Shown here piece by piece: positions 40,282 through 49,448 of a stretch of 64,000 bases of DNA. Made by a program: the position numbers and the translations under genes. The notes under the pieces were generated by a model that was not told the DNA's origin, searched no databases, and saw only the letters and a list, made by a program, of their open reading frames with translations. Each line of letters opens with the position of its first letter. Within the stretch, counting starts at the first letter, position 1. Source of the stretch: Rubrivivax albus (GTDB taxonomy: Bacteria; Pseudomonadota; Gammaproteobacteria; Burkholderiales; Burkholderiaceae_C); the NCBI RefSeq assembly GCF_004016515.1, contig NZ_SACT01000003.1:434001-498000 (forward strand), read 5' to 3'.

Positions 40282-43200
40282 GTGAGCACCGCCCCGATCA
40301 CCTTCCTCGTCCCCGGCCAGACGGCCGCCACGCGCAGCGGTGCACCGCTGCGCGCCAGCGACGGCCTGCCCGGCCAGGTCAAGGCCCGCGTCACCGTCGG
40401 CGCCCGCCGCGCCGGCGTCGAGCCGGTGCGGCTGGAGGCCGTGCCGGGCGAGGACCTCGTGGTGCTGCACGTGGCCGGCGGGCCGGCCCTGGTGCTGCAC
40501 CCGGAAACCGCGCGCGACATGCTGCTCGGCCAGGGCACGCAGACCACGCGCAGCGCCGGGGTCGCCACCGGCGACGTGGTCGTGCCCACGCAGCTGCGCT
40601 GGCGCAGCCTGGAGCAGACGGCACCGGCGCGGTCGCGCGGCTTCCTCGGCGACGTGCTGCTGCAGGCGGTGGAGGTGCTCACCGGGCTGGCCAAGGACAA
40701 GGCGGTGGACTTCGCCGCCTCGGCCGTCGTCGCCAAGGTCGACGGGCAGGTGGTGCCCGGCGTCTACCGGCTGGACCCGACGGGGCTGAAGCCGCTGAAG
40801 GACCGAGCCCGCCCGCTGACGGCCGTGGAACCGGCCGACGGCCCACTGCTGGTGCTGCTGCACGGCACCTTCGTCGACACCGCCAGCACCTTCGGCAAGC
40901 TCTGGGACCTGCACCCGGCCCAGGTGCAGGCGCTGTTCGGCCACTACCGGCAGCAGGTCTACGCGCTGGACCACCCCACGCTGGGCGCCAGCCCGATCGA
41001 GAACGCGCTGACGCTGGCCCAGGCCCTGCCCAAGGGTGCGCGGCTGCACCTGGCCACGCACTCGCGCGGCGGCCTGGTGGCCGAGGTGCTGGCCCGCGTG
41101 TGCGGCCGCGGCGGCGAGCTCTCGGCCGACGACCTGAAGCCCTTTGCCGGCGCCGCGTATGCCCCGCAGCGCGCCGCGCTGCAGCAGCTGGCCGCGCGCG
41201 TGAAGCAGCAGGGCATCACGGTGGAGCGCATCGTGCGCGTGGCCTGCCCGACGCGCGGCACGCTGCTGGCGTCGCGGCGGCTGGACGCGTATCTCTCGGT
41301 GCTGCGCTGGGGCCTGCAGCTGGCGGGCATCCCGGTCGCACCGGCGCTGCTGGACTTCCTGTCCGAGGTGGCACGCCGCCGCGAGGACCCGGGCAAGCTG
41401 CCCGGCCTGGCGGCCATGATGCCCGACAGCCCGCTGGTGCGCTGGCTCAACGGCGGCGAGCCGGTGCCCGGCGACCTGCGCGTGGTGGCCGGAGACCTGG
41501 AGGGCGACACCCTGGGCAGTTGGGTCAAGACGCTGCTCGCCGACGCTTTCTACTGGACCGACAACGACATCGTCGTGCAGACGCGTTCGATGTACGGCGG
41601 CACGCCGCGGCTGAATGGCGGCGCGCAGTTCCTGCTCGACCAGGGCGGCAAGGTCACGCACTTCAACTACTTCATCAATGCACGCACGGTGGGTGCGGTG
41701 GTGGAGGGGCTGACGCAGGAGCGCCCCTCCGGTTACCGCCCCATCGGCCCGCTGTCCTGGGCCGGCGAGGACGCCGGCGGCGTGCGCGCCGCCCGCGCGC
41801 GGCCCACGGGCCTGCCGGCGCCGGCCGATCGGCCGGCCGTGTTCCTGCTGCCCGGCATCCTGGGCAGCCACCTCAAGCTCGGCGACAAGCGCATCTGGCT
41901 GAGCCTGCGCCTGCTGGGCGGGCTGGAGCGCCTGGCCTGGCCCGACGCCGGCGCCAGCGTGCACCCGGACGGCCCGATCGGCCTGTTCTACGACGACCTG
42001 GCCGAGTATCTGGAACGCACGCACGAGGTCATCCCGTTTGCCTTCGACTGGCGGCGCCCGATCGAGGAAGAGGCCCGGCGCCTGGCCGACGCCATCGACC
42101 GCGAACTCGCGCTGCGCGAGGCCTCGCGCCAGCCGGTGCGGCTGATCGCGCACTCGATGGGCGGGCTGGTGGCGCGCACCGTGCAGCTGGAGCGCCCCGA
42201 GACCTGGAACCGCATGCTGGAGCGCAGCGGTGCGCGCCTGCTGATGCTGGGCACACCCAACGGCGGTTCGTGGGCACCGATGCAGGTGCTCTCCGGCGAC
42301 GACCGCTTCGGCAACCTGCTGGCCGCCGTGGGCGGCATGTTCGACGACGAGCGTGCCCGCGAGGTGATGGCCGGCATGCCCGGCTTCCTGCAGCTGCAGG
42401 CCGGCCTGCTGGACGACGACGGCCGCCTGGCGCGCCACGAGACCTGGGCCGACATGGCCCGGCGCGACCTGCAGAAGGTGCGCGACGCGAACTGGTGGCA
42501 CCGCAACTGGATCGCACCCGACGATCCCACCCAGCTGTCGCCCTACACCTGGGGCGTGCCGGAACAGCCGGTGCTCAACCGCGCGCTGGCGCTGCGCCGG
42601 CGCCTGGACGAACAGCGCACGCAGGCGCTGCCGGCCTTCGCCGACCGCCTGCTGCTGGTGGTGGGCCACGCGCGCTACACGCCCGACGGCTGGCAGTGGG
42701 GCGACGAAGGCCTGGAGTACCTGAACGCCGTCGATGGCGGCGACGGCCGCGTGCCGCTGCACAGCGCGCTGCTGCCCGGCGTGCGCACCTGGACGCTGAA
42801 GGTGGAGCACGGCAGCCTGCCCGACCACGCCGAGGCCTTCGAGGCCTACCGCGAACTGCTGGAGCATGGCGACACCGAGCGCCTGCCGCGCCTGGCGGCC
42901 GCGGCCGTGCGCAGCGCCGCCGGCGGCACCCAGGACGGCGCGGCCACGGTGGAGCACGTGACCTCGCGCCCGTCCCGCGGCCGCCAGCTCGGCGCCGCAC
43001 GGCCGATGGACAGCATGAAGGCACTGCTGTCGGCGCCCGGCCTGGAGGCCGACGGCACGCCAGCCCAGACCGCCGAGCGCGGCGCGGCACTGCAGGTGGA
43101 GGTGTGCAACGGCGACCTCACCTTCATCGGTCAGCCCCTGATGCTCGGCCACTACCACGCCACCAAGGTCACCGGCACCGAGGGCGTGATCGACCGCCGG

Positions 43201-45870
43201 CTCGGCGGCGCGCTCACCGCGTCGCTGGAGGCCGGGCTCTACCCGCAGGGCATCGGCGAACACCAGATCTTCGTCAACGGCGGAGCGCCCGACGACCCCT
43301 GGCGTGCGCCGCGGCCGCGTGCGGCCATCGTCATCGGGCTGGGCGACGAGGGGGCACTCACGCAGAAGGACCTGGCCTTCGCCGTGCGCCAGGCGGCGCT
43401 GGCCTGGCTGCAGCGGCTGGCCGAGCAGGGCGAGGCCGCCTCGGCGGTGGAGCTGGCCGCCACGCTGATGGGCAGCGGCGGCGCCGGCATGGGCCCGGGC
43501 GAATCGGCCGCCGCCATCGCCACCGGCGTGCGCGACGCGGCCGAGATCGTGCGCCGCGGCAATGCCACGCGCCAGGCCACGGCCGACGCCGCGGGCCGGC
43601 CCGACACCGCACAGCTGTGGCCGCTGCCCACGCGGCTGACCCTGGTGGAGCTGTACCTGGAACGGGCATCGGACGCCTGGCGCGCGTTGCAGGTGCAGGC
43701 CACCGCGGCGCCGGGCCACTTCGTCATCGGCCCGGTCATCGTCAGCGGCACCGGGCCGCTGCGCCGCCAGATCGACACCGCCTACCGCGGCGCCGACTAC
43801 GACCTGATCACCGCGCTGTCGCCGGCCGGCGCGCCGGACCAGATCGCCTTCCGGCTCGACACCCGGCGCGCGCGCAGCGAGCTGCGCAGCGTGGCCACCC
43901 AGGCCACGCTGGTGGAACAGATCGTGCGCCGCGCCGCCGACGACACCAACGACGACACCCAGCTCGGCCGCACGCTGTTCCAGCTGCTGATCCCGCGGGA
44001 CATGGAGGCCTACCTCGGCGGCACCGAGCGCATGGTGCTGGAACTCGACACGCGCACCGCCCGCGTGCCCTGGGAACTGCTCGATTCCCCGCCGGAGCGC
44101 CGCAGCGGCGGCGACCCACGGCCCTGGGCCGTGCGCACGCGGCTGCTGCGCAAGCTGCAGACGGCACGCTTCCGCAGCCAGGTGCGAGACGCCGGCGCCG
44201 ACGAGCAGGTGCTGGTGGTCGGCGAACCCAAGTTGAACGACGCGCGGTACGCGCCGCTGCCCGGCGCGCTGCAGGAAGCGCGCGCCGTGGCCACGGCGCT
44301 CGGCGGCCTGCAGGGCGTGGGCGCCGAGCGCGTGAAGCTGGTGGCGGAGGCGGAGGCCGTGGCCATCCTCAACGCGCTGTTCGAACGGCCCTGGCGCATC
44401 GTGCACATCGCCGGCCACGGCGAGACCACCGATGGCGAGGGTGGCCCGGGCGGGCTCGTGATGTCCGACAAGAGCTTCCTCGGCCCGCGCGAGATCGAGC
44501 AGATGCGCGACGTGCCGGAGCTGGTGTTCGTCAACTGCTGCCACCTGGCGAAGATCGCGCCCGAGGAACCCGGGCGCCAATCGCTGGACCGGCCGAACTT
44601 TGCCGCCAGCGTGGCCGAGGCGCTGATCGAGGCCGGTGTGCGCTGCGTGGTGGCCGCCGGCTGGGCGGTGGACGACGATGCCGCGGCGGCCTTCGCCGGG
44701 CGCTTCTACCGCACACTGCTGTCGGGCCGGACCTTCATCGACGCCGTGGCCGAGGCGCGCGAGGCCGCCTGGCGCCAGGCCGACCCGACACAGGGCGGGA
44801 ATGGCAACAACACCTGGGCCGCCTACCAGTGCTACGGCGACCCGGACTGGGTCTTCCGCCGCGGCGTGGGCGACGCGCAGGCCCGCGACCCGGTCGTCGA
44901 CGAGTACGCCAGCCTGTCGTCGCCGCTGGGCCTGGCACTGGCGCTGGAGAAGCTGGCGGTGGAGTCGGAGTTCCAGGGCCGGCCGCTGAAGCGCCAGCTC
45001 GAGCACATCCGCCACTTGGAGGCGCGCTTCGGCACCCTGTGGGGTGGCATGGGCGCCATCGCCGAGGCCTTCGGTGTGGCCTACGCCAAGGCCGGCGCGA
45101 TGGCGCCCGCGGTGGACTGGTACGGGCGCGCCACCGCCGCGGCGGATGCCAGCGCGTCGATGAAGGCGCACGAGCAGTGGCTGAACCTGCGCGCGCGCCT
45201 GGCCGAGACGCAGGCGCGCGAACACGCGCCGAAGAGCCACGCCTGGGCGAGTTGCCGGCGCGAGGTGCAGACGGCCGTGCAGCAGTTGGAGGCGCTGACC
45301 GCGCTGCAGCCCACGGTGGAGCGGCACAACCTGGTGGGCTCGGCCTGGAAACGCCTGAGCATGCTGCTGCTGGGCAGCGACGCCCGCGGTGCGGCCGATG
45401 CGCGGGCGCGGTCCGACGCCGCCTACGGCCGTGCCGAGGCCATGGCGCTGGCGCAGGACGCGCCCGAGCTCTTCTACCCGGTGATCAACCGCATGGCCTA
45501 TGCGCTGGCGATGCACCCCGAGCCCAGCTTCCCCGGCTTCGAGCCGGGCCTGGTGGCGCGCGCCCGCGACAGCGCGCAGGCCAAGGTGCTGGCCGAACCG
45601 GACTTCTGGAGCGTGGTGACGCTGATCGAGCTCGACGCCTTCGAGGCCGCGGGCGCCGGCACGCTGCACGCGCTGATCGGCGGCCTGCTGGCGCGGGCGG
45701 AAGACCTGCACAGCCGTGCCGCCGCGCCGAAGAACTGGGCCTCGGTGCGCGACAACGCCGAGTACGCGCTGCGCGGCCGGGTGGCGAAGGCGGCGGGCGC
45801 GGAACGGCAGGCGCTGGCCGACTGGCTGGACCGGCTGGCGCTCTATGCCGGGCAGAAGGCCGGTGGCTGA
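40282..45870 (+). CDS. Giant CHAT-domain protease with two alpha/beta hydrolase domains
   Basis: A 1862-residue soluble protein starting at GTG 40282 (AAGGA ribosome site). Domains in order: an N-terminal region to about 185; a first alpha/beta hydrolase (about 186-470; LLVLLHGTFVDTAS, nucleophile Ser261 in THSRGGLV); a second, LCAT-like hydrolase (about 515-880; FLLPGILGSHLK, Ser625 in AHSMGGLVA); a domain around 935-1130 beginning with VEVCNGDLTFIGQP; a CHAT caspase-like domain (about 1245-1530) with intact His1379 (IAGHGE) and Cys1419/Cys1420 (VNCCHLA); and a helical-repeat tail to the end. No signal peptide. It follows rlpA by 146 bases. Cytoplasmic protease-lipase effector or stress sensor is inferred, not shown. 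Confidence 0.85.
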   Translation: MSTAPITFLVPGQTAATRSGAPLRASDGLPGQVKARVTVGARRAGVEPVRLEAVPGEDLVVLHVAGGPALVLHPETARDMLLGQGTQTTRSAGVATGDVVVPTQLRWRSLEQTAPARSRGFLGDVLLQAVEVLTGLAKDKAVDFAASAVVAKVDGQVVPGVYRLDPTGLKPLKDRARPLTAVEPADGPLLVLLHGTFVDTASTFGKLWDLHPAQVQALFGHYRQQVYALDHPTLGASPIENALTLAQALPKGARLHLATHSRGGLVAEVLARVCGRGGELSADDLKPFAGAAYAPQRAALQQLAARVKQQGITVERIVRVACPTRGTLLASRRLDAYLSVLRWGLQLAGIPVAPALLDFLSEVARRREDPGKLPGLAAMMPDSPLVRWLNGGEPVPGDLRVVAGDLEGDTLGSWVKTLLADAFYWTDNDIVVQTRSMYGGTPRLNGGAQFLLDQGGKVTHFNYFINARTVGAVVEGLTQERPSGYRPIGPLSWAGEDAGGVRAARARPTGLPAPADRPAVFLLPGILGSHLKLGDKRIWLSLRLLGGLERLAWPDAGASVHPDGPIGLFYDDLAEYLERTHEVIPFAFDWRRPIEEEARRLADAIDRELALREASRQPVRLIAHSMGGLVARTVQLERPETWNRMLERSGARLLMLGTPNGGSWAPMQVLSGDDRFGNLLAAVGGMFDDERAREVMAGMPGFLQLQAGLLDDDGRLARHETWADMARRDLQKVRDANWWHRNWIAPDDPTQLSPYTWGVPEQPVLNRALALRRRLDEQRTQALPAFADRLLLVVGHARYTPDGWQWGDEGLEYLNAVDGGDGRVPLHSALLPGVRTWTLKVEHGSLPDHAEAFEAYRELLEHGDTERLPRLAAAAVRSAAGGTQDGAATVEHVTSRPSRGRQLGAARPMDSMKALLSAPGLEADGTPAQTAERGAALQVEVCNGDLTFIGQPLMLGHYHATKVTGTEGVIDRRLGGALTASLEAGLYPQGIGEHQIFVNGGAPDDPWRAPRPRAAIVIGLGDEGALTQKDLAFAVRQAALAWLQRLAEQGEAASAVELAATLMGSGGAGMGPGESAAAIATGVRDAAEIVRRGNATRQATADAAGRPDTAQLWPLPTRLTLVELYLERASDAWRALQVQATAAPGHFVIGPVIVSGTGPLRRQIDTAYRGADYDLITALSPAGAPDQIAFRLDTRRARSELRSVATQATLVEQIVRRAADDTNDDTQLGRTLFQLLIPRDMEAYLGGTERMVLELDTRTARVPWELLDSPPERRSGGDPRPWAVRTRLLRKLQTARFRSQVRDAGADEQVLVVGEPKLNDARYAPLPGALQEARAVATALGGLQGVGAERVKLVAEAEAVAILNALFERPWRIVHIAGHGETTDGEGGPGGLVMSDKSFLGPREIEQMRDVPELVFVNCCHLAKIAPEEPGRQSLDRPNFAASVAEALIEAGVRCVVAAGWAVDDDAAAAFAGRFYRTLLSGRTFIDAVAEAREAAWRQADPTQGGNGNNTWAAYQCYGDPDWVFRRGVGDAQARDPVVDEYASLSSPLGLALALEKLAVESEFQGRPLKRQLEHIRHLEARFGTLWGGMGAIAEAFGVAYAKAGAMAPAVDWYGRATAAADASASMKAHEQWLNLRARLAETQAREHAPKSHAWASCRREVQTAVQQLEALTALQPTVERHNLVGSAWKRLSMLLLGSDARGAADARARSDAAYGRAEAMALAQDAPELFYPVINRMAYALAMHPEPSFPGFEPGLVARARDSAQAKVLAEPDFWSVVTLIELDAFEAAGAGTLHALIGGLLARAEDLHSRAAAPKNWASVRDNAEYALRGRVAKAAGAERQALADWLDRLALYAGQKAGG

Positions 45871-45965
45871 CGAGACGGCCGTCGCATGCTCCCCCGGCCC
45901 GGCTGGCAGGACGGGCCGCTTCGCCCGGCGAGTATCAGTCCGCAGGGACCGTGTTTCGTCTGGGT

Positions 45966-46736
45966 TCAGCGGCCGCCGGTCACGTCCAGCAGGGCCCCTG
46001 TGGTGTAGCTGGCCGCGTCGGACAGCAGCCAGACGATGGACGCGGCCACCTCGTCGGCCGTGCCCGCGCGCTGCATCGGGATCGTGGGCGCCAGGTCGCG
46101 CGCGCGATCCGGCTGGCCGCCGGAGGCGTGGATCTCGGTGTCGATGATGCCGGGCCGCACGGCGTTGACACGCACACCCTCGGCCGCCAGTTCACGCGAC
46201 AGGCCGACGGTGAGGGTGTCGATGGCGCCCTTGCTGGCCGCGTAGTCGACGTACCAGCCGGGGGCGCCCAGGCGCGCCGCCACCGAGGACAGGTTGACGA
46301 TGCTGCCCCCGTGGCCGCCGTGGCGGCTGGACATCCGCCGCACCGCCGCCCGTGTGCACAGCAGCGTGCCGATGACGTTGATGCCGAAGATGCGCTGCCA
46401 GCGCGCCAGGTCCATCTCGTCCAGGCGCTGCGCACGGTCCACGACGCCGGCGTTGTTCACCAGGCCGGCCAGTGGCGGCGCCTCGGCGTCCAGGCGGGCG
46501 AACATCGCGGCCACCTGGCCCTCGTCGGCCACGTCGGCCTGCACCGCCCAGGCCTGGCGGCCGGCGGCGCGCACGTCGGCACACACGGCCTCGGCGGCCG
46601 CGGCGTCGCGCGTGTAGTTCACGGCCAGGTGCCAGCCCGCCGCAGCGGCCTGGCGTGCCACGGCGGCGCCGATGCCCCGGCTGCCGCCGGTGACGAGCAG
46701 GAGTCGGTCGGAAGGTGCAGCGTCCATGTTGGCCAT
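45966..46736 (-). CDS. Short-chain dehydrogenase/reductase (SDR)
   Basis: A 256-residue classical SDR. NAD(P) site LVTGGSRGIGAAVARQAA, NNAG motif GLVNNAGVVDRA, catalytic Ser in VNLSSVAARLGA, and YxxxK in VDYAASKGAID are all intact; the AVRPGIIDTEIH and TGALLDVTGGR endings are typical. NADPH preference is suggested by the GGSRGIG with an Arg and YTR after the second strand. ATG 46736 is given, ATG 46727 is an alternative; both lack a strong ribosome site. Divergent from the ABC transporter genes with only 51 bases between; substrate unknown. Confidence 0.93.
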   Translation of the reverse strand: MANMDAAPSDRLLLVTGGSRGIGAAVARQAAAAGWHLAVNYTRDAAAAEAVCADVRAAGRQAWAVQADVADEGQVAAMFARLDAEAPPLAGLVNNAGVVDRAQRLDEMDLARWQRIFGINVIGTLLCTRAAVRRMSSRHGGHGGSIVNLSSVAARLGAPGWYVDYAASKGAIDTLTVGLSRELAAEGVRVNAVRPGIIDTEIHASGGQPDRARDLAPTIPMQRAGTADEVAASIVWLLSDAASYTTGALLDVTGGR

Positions 46737-46753
46737 CGTAGCCGCGCTACGAT
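46735..46753. promoter_or_regulatory. Palindrome in the SDR/ABC divergent region
   Basis: ATCGTAGC-CGC-GCTACGAT is a perfect 8-bp inverted repeat overlapping the SDR start. TACGAT in each arm resembles a -10 box on its strand. It could be the operator of a regulator controlling both genes or part of overlapping promoters. Confidence 0.35.
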
Positions 46754-46787
46754 CCCGGCTCCCCCAAAACCGGATGGAGACAAACAC

Positions 46788-47822
46788 ATGCAACGTCGGG
46801 AACTCATGCTGGGCGGCTTGGCCGCCGCGGGTGCGCTGGCCGCGCCGGCCCTGGTGCGCGCGCAGGCGCTGGAGAAGGCCAAGGTCACGATCGCGGTGGG
46901 CGGCAAGAACCTGCTGTACTACCTGCCGCTGACCATCGCCGAGCAGAAGGGCTTCTTCAAGGACGAAGGCCTGGACCTGAGCGTGGTCGACTTCGCCGGC
47001 GGCTCGCGCGCGCTGGCTGCGGTGGTGGGCGGCAGCGCCGACGTGGTCTCGGGGGCCTTCGAGCACACGGTGAACATGCAGTTCAAGGGCCAGGCCATGC
47101 GCGCCTTCGTGCTCCAGGGCCGCGCGCCGCAGATCGTGCTCGGCGTCAGCACCAAGACCATGGCGGGCTACAAGACGGTGGCCGACCTGAAGGGCAAGAA
47201 GATCGGTGTCACCGCGCCGGGCAGCTCCACCAACGTGATGGCCAACTTCGTGCTGGCCAAGGCCGGGCTGAAGCCCAGCGATGTATCCATCGTCGGCGTC
47301 GGCGCCAGCAACGGCGCCGTGGCCGCCATGCGCGCTGGCAACATCGACGCCATCAGCAACCTCGACCCGGTGATCACGCTGCTCTCGCGCGCCGGCGACA
47401 TCAAGATCGTGGCCGACACGCGCAAGGTGGCCGAGGCCGACCGCATCTTCGGCGGCCCGATGCCTGCCGGCTGCCTGTACTGCCCGCAGACCTTCATCGA
47501 CAAGCACCCGAACACGGTGCAGGCGATGGCCAACGCCATGGTGCGCGCCAACCACTGGATCCAGCAGGCCGGCCCCAGCGACATCATCAACGCCGTGCCC
47601 GAGGCCTTCCTGCTCGGCGACCGCGCGGTCTACATCGACGCCTTCCTCGCCGCCAAGGGCGCACTGTCGCCCGACGGGATGATCCCGGAGGCCGGCTCGA
47701 CCACCGCGTTCCGCGCGCTGGCCAGCGTCGACGCCAAGATCGCCGAAGCCAAGCTGGACCTCCAGGCCGTCTACACGAACGACTTCGTGAAGAAGGCCAA
47801 CGCCAAGCACAAGCGCTCGTGA
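46788..47822 (+). CDS. ABC transporter substrate-binding protein (NitT/TauT type)
   Basis: A 344-residue periplasmic protein with a twin-arginine-type N-terminus (MQRRELMLGGLAAAGALAAP). The mature part KAKVTIAVGGKNLLYYLPLT, then AEQKGFFKDEGLDLSVVDF is the usual start of the SsuA/TauA/NrtA clade; LKGKKIGVTAPGSSTNVM forms the ligand cleft. It delivers an anion or organic sulphur/nitrogen compound to the permease; the exact ligand is not readable. Its stop overlaps the ATPase GTG start by 4 bases. Confidence 0.92.
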   Translation: MQRRELMLGGLAAAGALAAPALVRAQALEKAKVTIAVGGKNLLYYLPLTIAEQKGFFKDEGLDLSVVDFAGGSRALAAVVGGSADVVSGAFEHTVNMQFKGQAMRAFVLQGRAPQIVLGVSTKTMAGYKTVADLKGKKIGVTAPGSSTNVMANFVLAKAGLKPSDVSIVGVGASNGAVAAMRAGNIDAISNLDPVITLLSRAGDIKIVADTRKVAEADRIFGGPMPAGCLYCPQTFIDKHPNTVQAMANAMVRANHWIQQAGPSDIINAVPEAFLLGDRAVYIDAFLAAKGALSPDGMIPEAGSTTAFRALASVDAKIAEAKLDLQAVYTNDFVKKANAKHKRS

Positions 47823-48631
47823 GCACACCGGCCCTGCAGCTGACGGGGGTGTCCTGCACCTTCGTCAGCAAGGACGACCCCGGGCAGCGATACACCGCCG
47901 TGCGCGACGTGGACCTCACCGTCGGCGCCGGCGAGTTCGTCAGCGTCGTCGGGCCCACGGGCTGCGGCAAGAGCACGCTGCTCAACGTCGGTGCCGGACT
48001 GCTGCAGCCCAGCACCGGCCGTGTGCAGGTGTTCGGGCAGGACCTGCAGGGCATCAACACGCGTGCCGGCTACATGTTCCAGGCCGAGAGCCTGATGCCC
48101 TGGCGCACCGCGCTGGGCAACGTGATGGCCGGGCTGGAGTTTCGTGGCATGCCAATGGCCGAGGCCAGGGCGCAGGCCGAGCATTGGCTCAAGCGCGTGG
48201 GCCTGGGCGGCTTCGGCGACCGCTACCCGCACCAGCTCTCCGGCGGCATGCGCAAGCGCACCAGCCTGGCCCAGACGCTGGCGCTGGACCCGGACATCAT
48301 CCTGATGGACGAGCCCTTCAGCGCCCTGGACATCCAGACCCGGCAGCTGATGGAGAACGAGGTGCTGGACCTCTGGGCGCAGAAGAAGAAGGCCGTCCTG
48401 TTCATCACCCACGATCTGGACGAGGCGATCGCGATGAGCGACCGCGTGGTGGTGCTCTCCGCCGGCCCGGCCAGCCACCCGATGGGCGAGTTCGCCGTGG
48501 ACCTGGAACGCCCGCGCGACGTGGCCGAGGTGCGCACGACACCGCGCTTCATCGCGCTGCACAACGCGATCTGGGACGTGCTGCGCGAAGAGGTGCTCAA
48601 GGGCTACGCGCAACAGCTCAAGGCGGCGTAG
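47819..48631 (+). CDS. ABC transporter ATP-binding protein (NitT/TauT type)
   Basis: A 270-residue ATPase starting with GTG 47819. Walker A GPTGCGKST, Q-loop in AGYMFQAESLMPWRT, signature LSGGMRKRTSLAQTL, Walker B IILMDEPFSALD and H-loop FITHDLDEA are complete, and the MPWRT after the Q-loop is characteristic of nitrate/sulfonate/taurine transporters. It powers the permease encoded 3 bases downstream. Confidence 0.95.
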   Translation: MSTPALQLTGVSCTFVSKDDPGQRYTAVRDVDLTVGAGEFVSVVGPTGCGKSTLLNVGAGLLQPSTGRVQVFGQDLQGINTRAGYMFQAESLMPWRTALGNVMAGLEFRGMPMAEARAQAEHWLKRVGLGGFGDRYPHQLSGGMRKRTSLAQTLALDPDIILMDEPFSALDIQTRQLMENEVLDLWAQKKKAVLFITHDLDEAIAMSDRVVVLSAGPASHPMGEFAVDLERPRDVAEVRTTPRFIALHNAIWDVLREEVLKGYAQQLKAA

Positions 48632-48634
48632 GCC

Positions 48635-49438
48635 ATGAAACACGTGAGACTCTGGCAGGGCGGCCTGCTGCTGGCGCTGATCGGGTTCTGGTACGTGATG
48701 ACCGAACCCGGCCTGATCCCGCCGATGATGTTCGACAACGACCGCCAGGCCGCGTTCTTCTTCGGCCAGCCGCTGCACGTGGGCGAACGCATCTGGAACT
48801 GGTTCGTGGTGGATGCCGACATCTACCGCCACTTGGGCGTCACCCTGGTCGAGACGCTGCTGGCCTTCGGCATCGGCGCGGTGCTGGGCCTGGGCGGCGG
48901 GCTGTGGCTGGCGCTGGCCCCGCTGGCCTCGGCGGTGCTGGACCCGTACATCAAGGCCATGAACTCGATGCCGCGCATCATCCTGGCGCCGATCTTCAGC
49001 GTCTGGTTCGGGCTGGGCATCGCGTCGAAGGTGGCGCTGGGCGTGACGCTGGTGTTCTTCATCGTCTTCTTCAACGTCTACCAGGGCGTCAAGGAGGTGA
49101 GCCCGGTGGTGCTGGCCAATGCCCGCATGCTGGGCGCCAACCAGCGCCAGCTGCTGCGCCACGTCTACCTGCCCAGCGCCACCAGCTGGGTGTTCAGCAG
49201 CCTGCACACCAGCGTGGGCCTGGCCTTCGTCGGTGCGGTGGTGGGCGAGTACCTGGGCTCGAGCCAGGGCGTGGGCTACCTGATCCTGCAGGCCGAGGGC
49301 ACCTTCGACATCAACACCGTGATGGCCGGCATCATCGTGCTGACCGCCTTCGCGCTGGTGCTGGACGCGCTGGTCGGCCGCATCGAGAAACGGCTGATGA
49401 AGTGGCAGCCCAAGGTGGGCGAAACCGAAAAGCTCTGA
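48635..49438 (+). CDS. ABC transporter permease (NitT/TauT type)
   Basis: A 267-residue inner-membrane permease with about six helices. The EAA loop (ANARMLGANQRQLLRHVYLP) that docks with the ATPase is intact, as is LGLGGGLWLALAPLASAVLD. Start ATG 48635 lies 3 bases behind the ATPase stop. Downstream, with a 10-base gap, the same transcript continues into a PhoX phosphatase gene. Confidence 0.94.
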   Translation: MKHVRLWQGGLLLALIGFWYVMTEPGLIPPMMFDNDRQAAFFFGQPLHVGERIWNWFVVDADIYRHLGVTLVETLLAFGIGAVLGLGGGLWLALAPLASAVLDPYIKAMNSMPRIILAPIFSVWFGLGIASKVALGVTLVFFIVFFNVYQGVKEVSPVVLANARMLGANQRQLLRHVYLPSATSWVFSSLHTSVGLAFVGAVVGEYLGSSQGVGYLILQAEGTFDINTVMAGIIVLTAFALVLDALVGRIEKRLMKWQPKVGETEKL

Positions 49439-49448
49439 CGGAGGTGGC

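Noticed and set aside
39907..45711. A minus-strand open frame of 1934 codons opposite the CHAT gene
   Set aside because: It is Gln/His/Arg/Gly-rich without any domain, while the plus strand has clear enzyme motifs throughout. It is a shadow frame caused by the high GC content.
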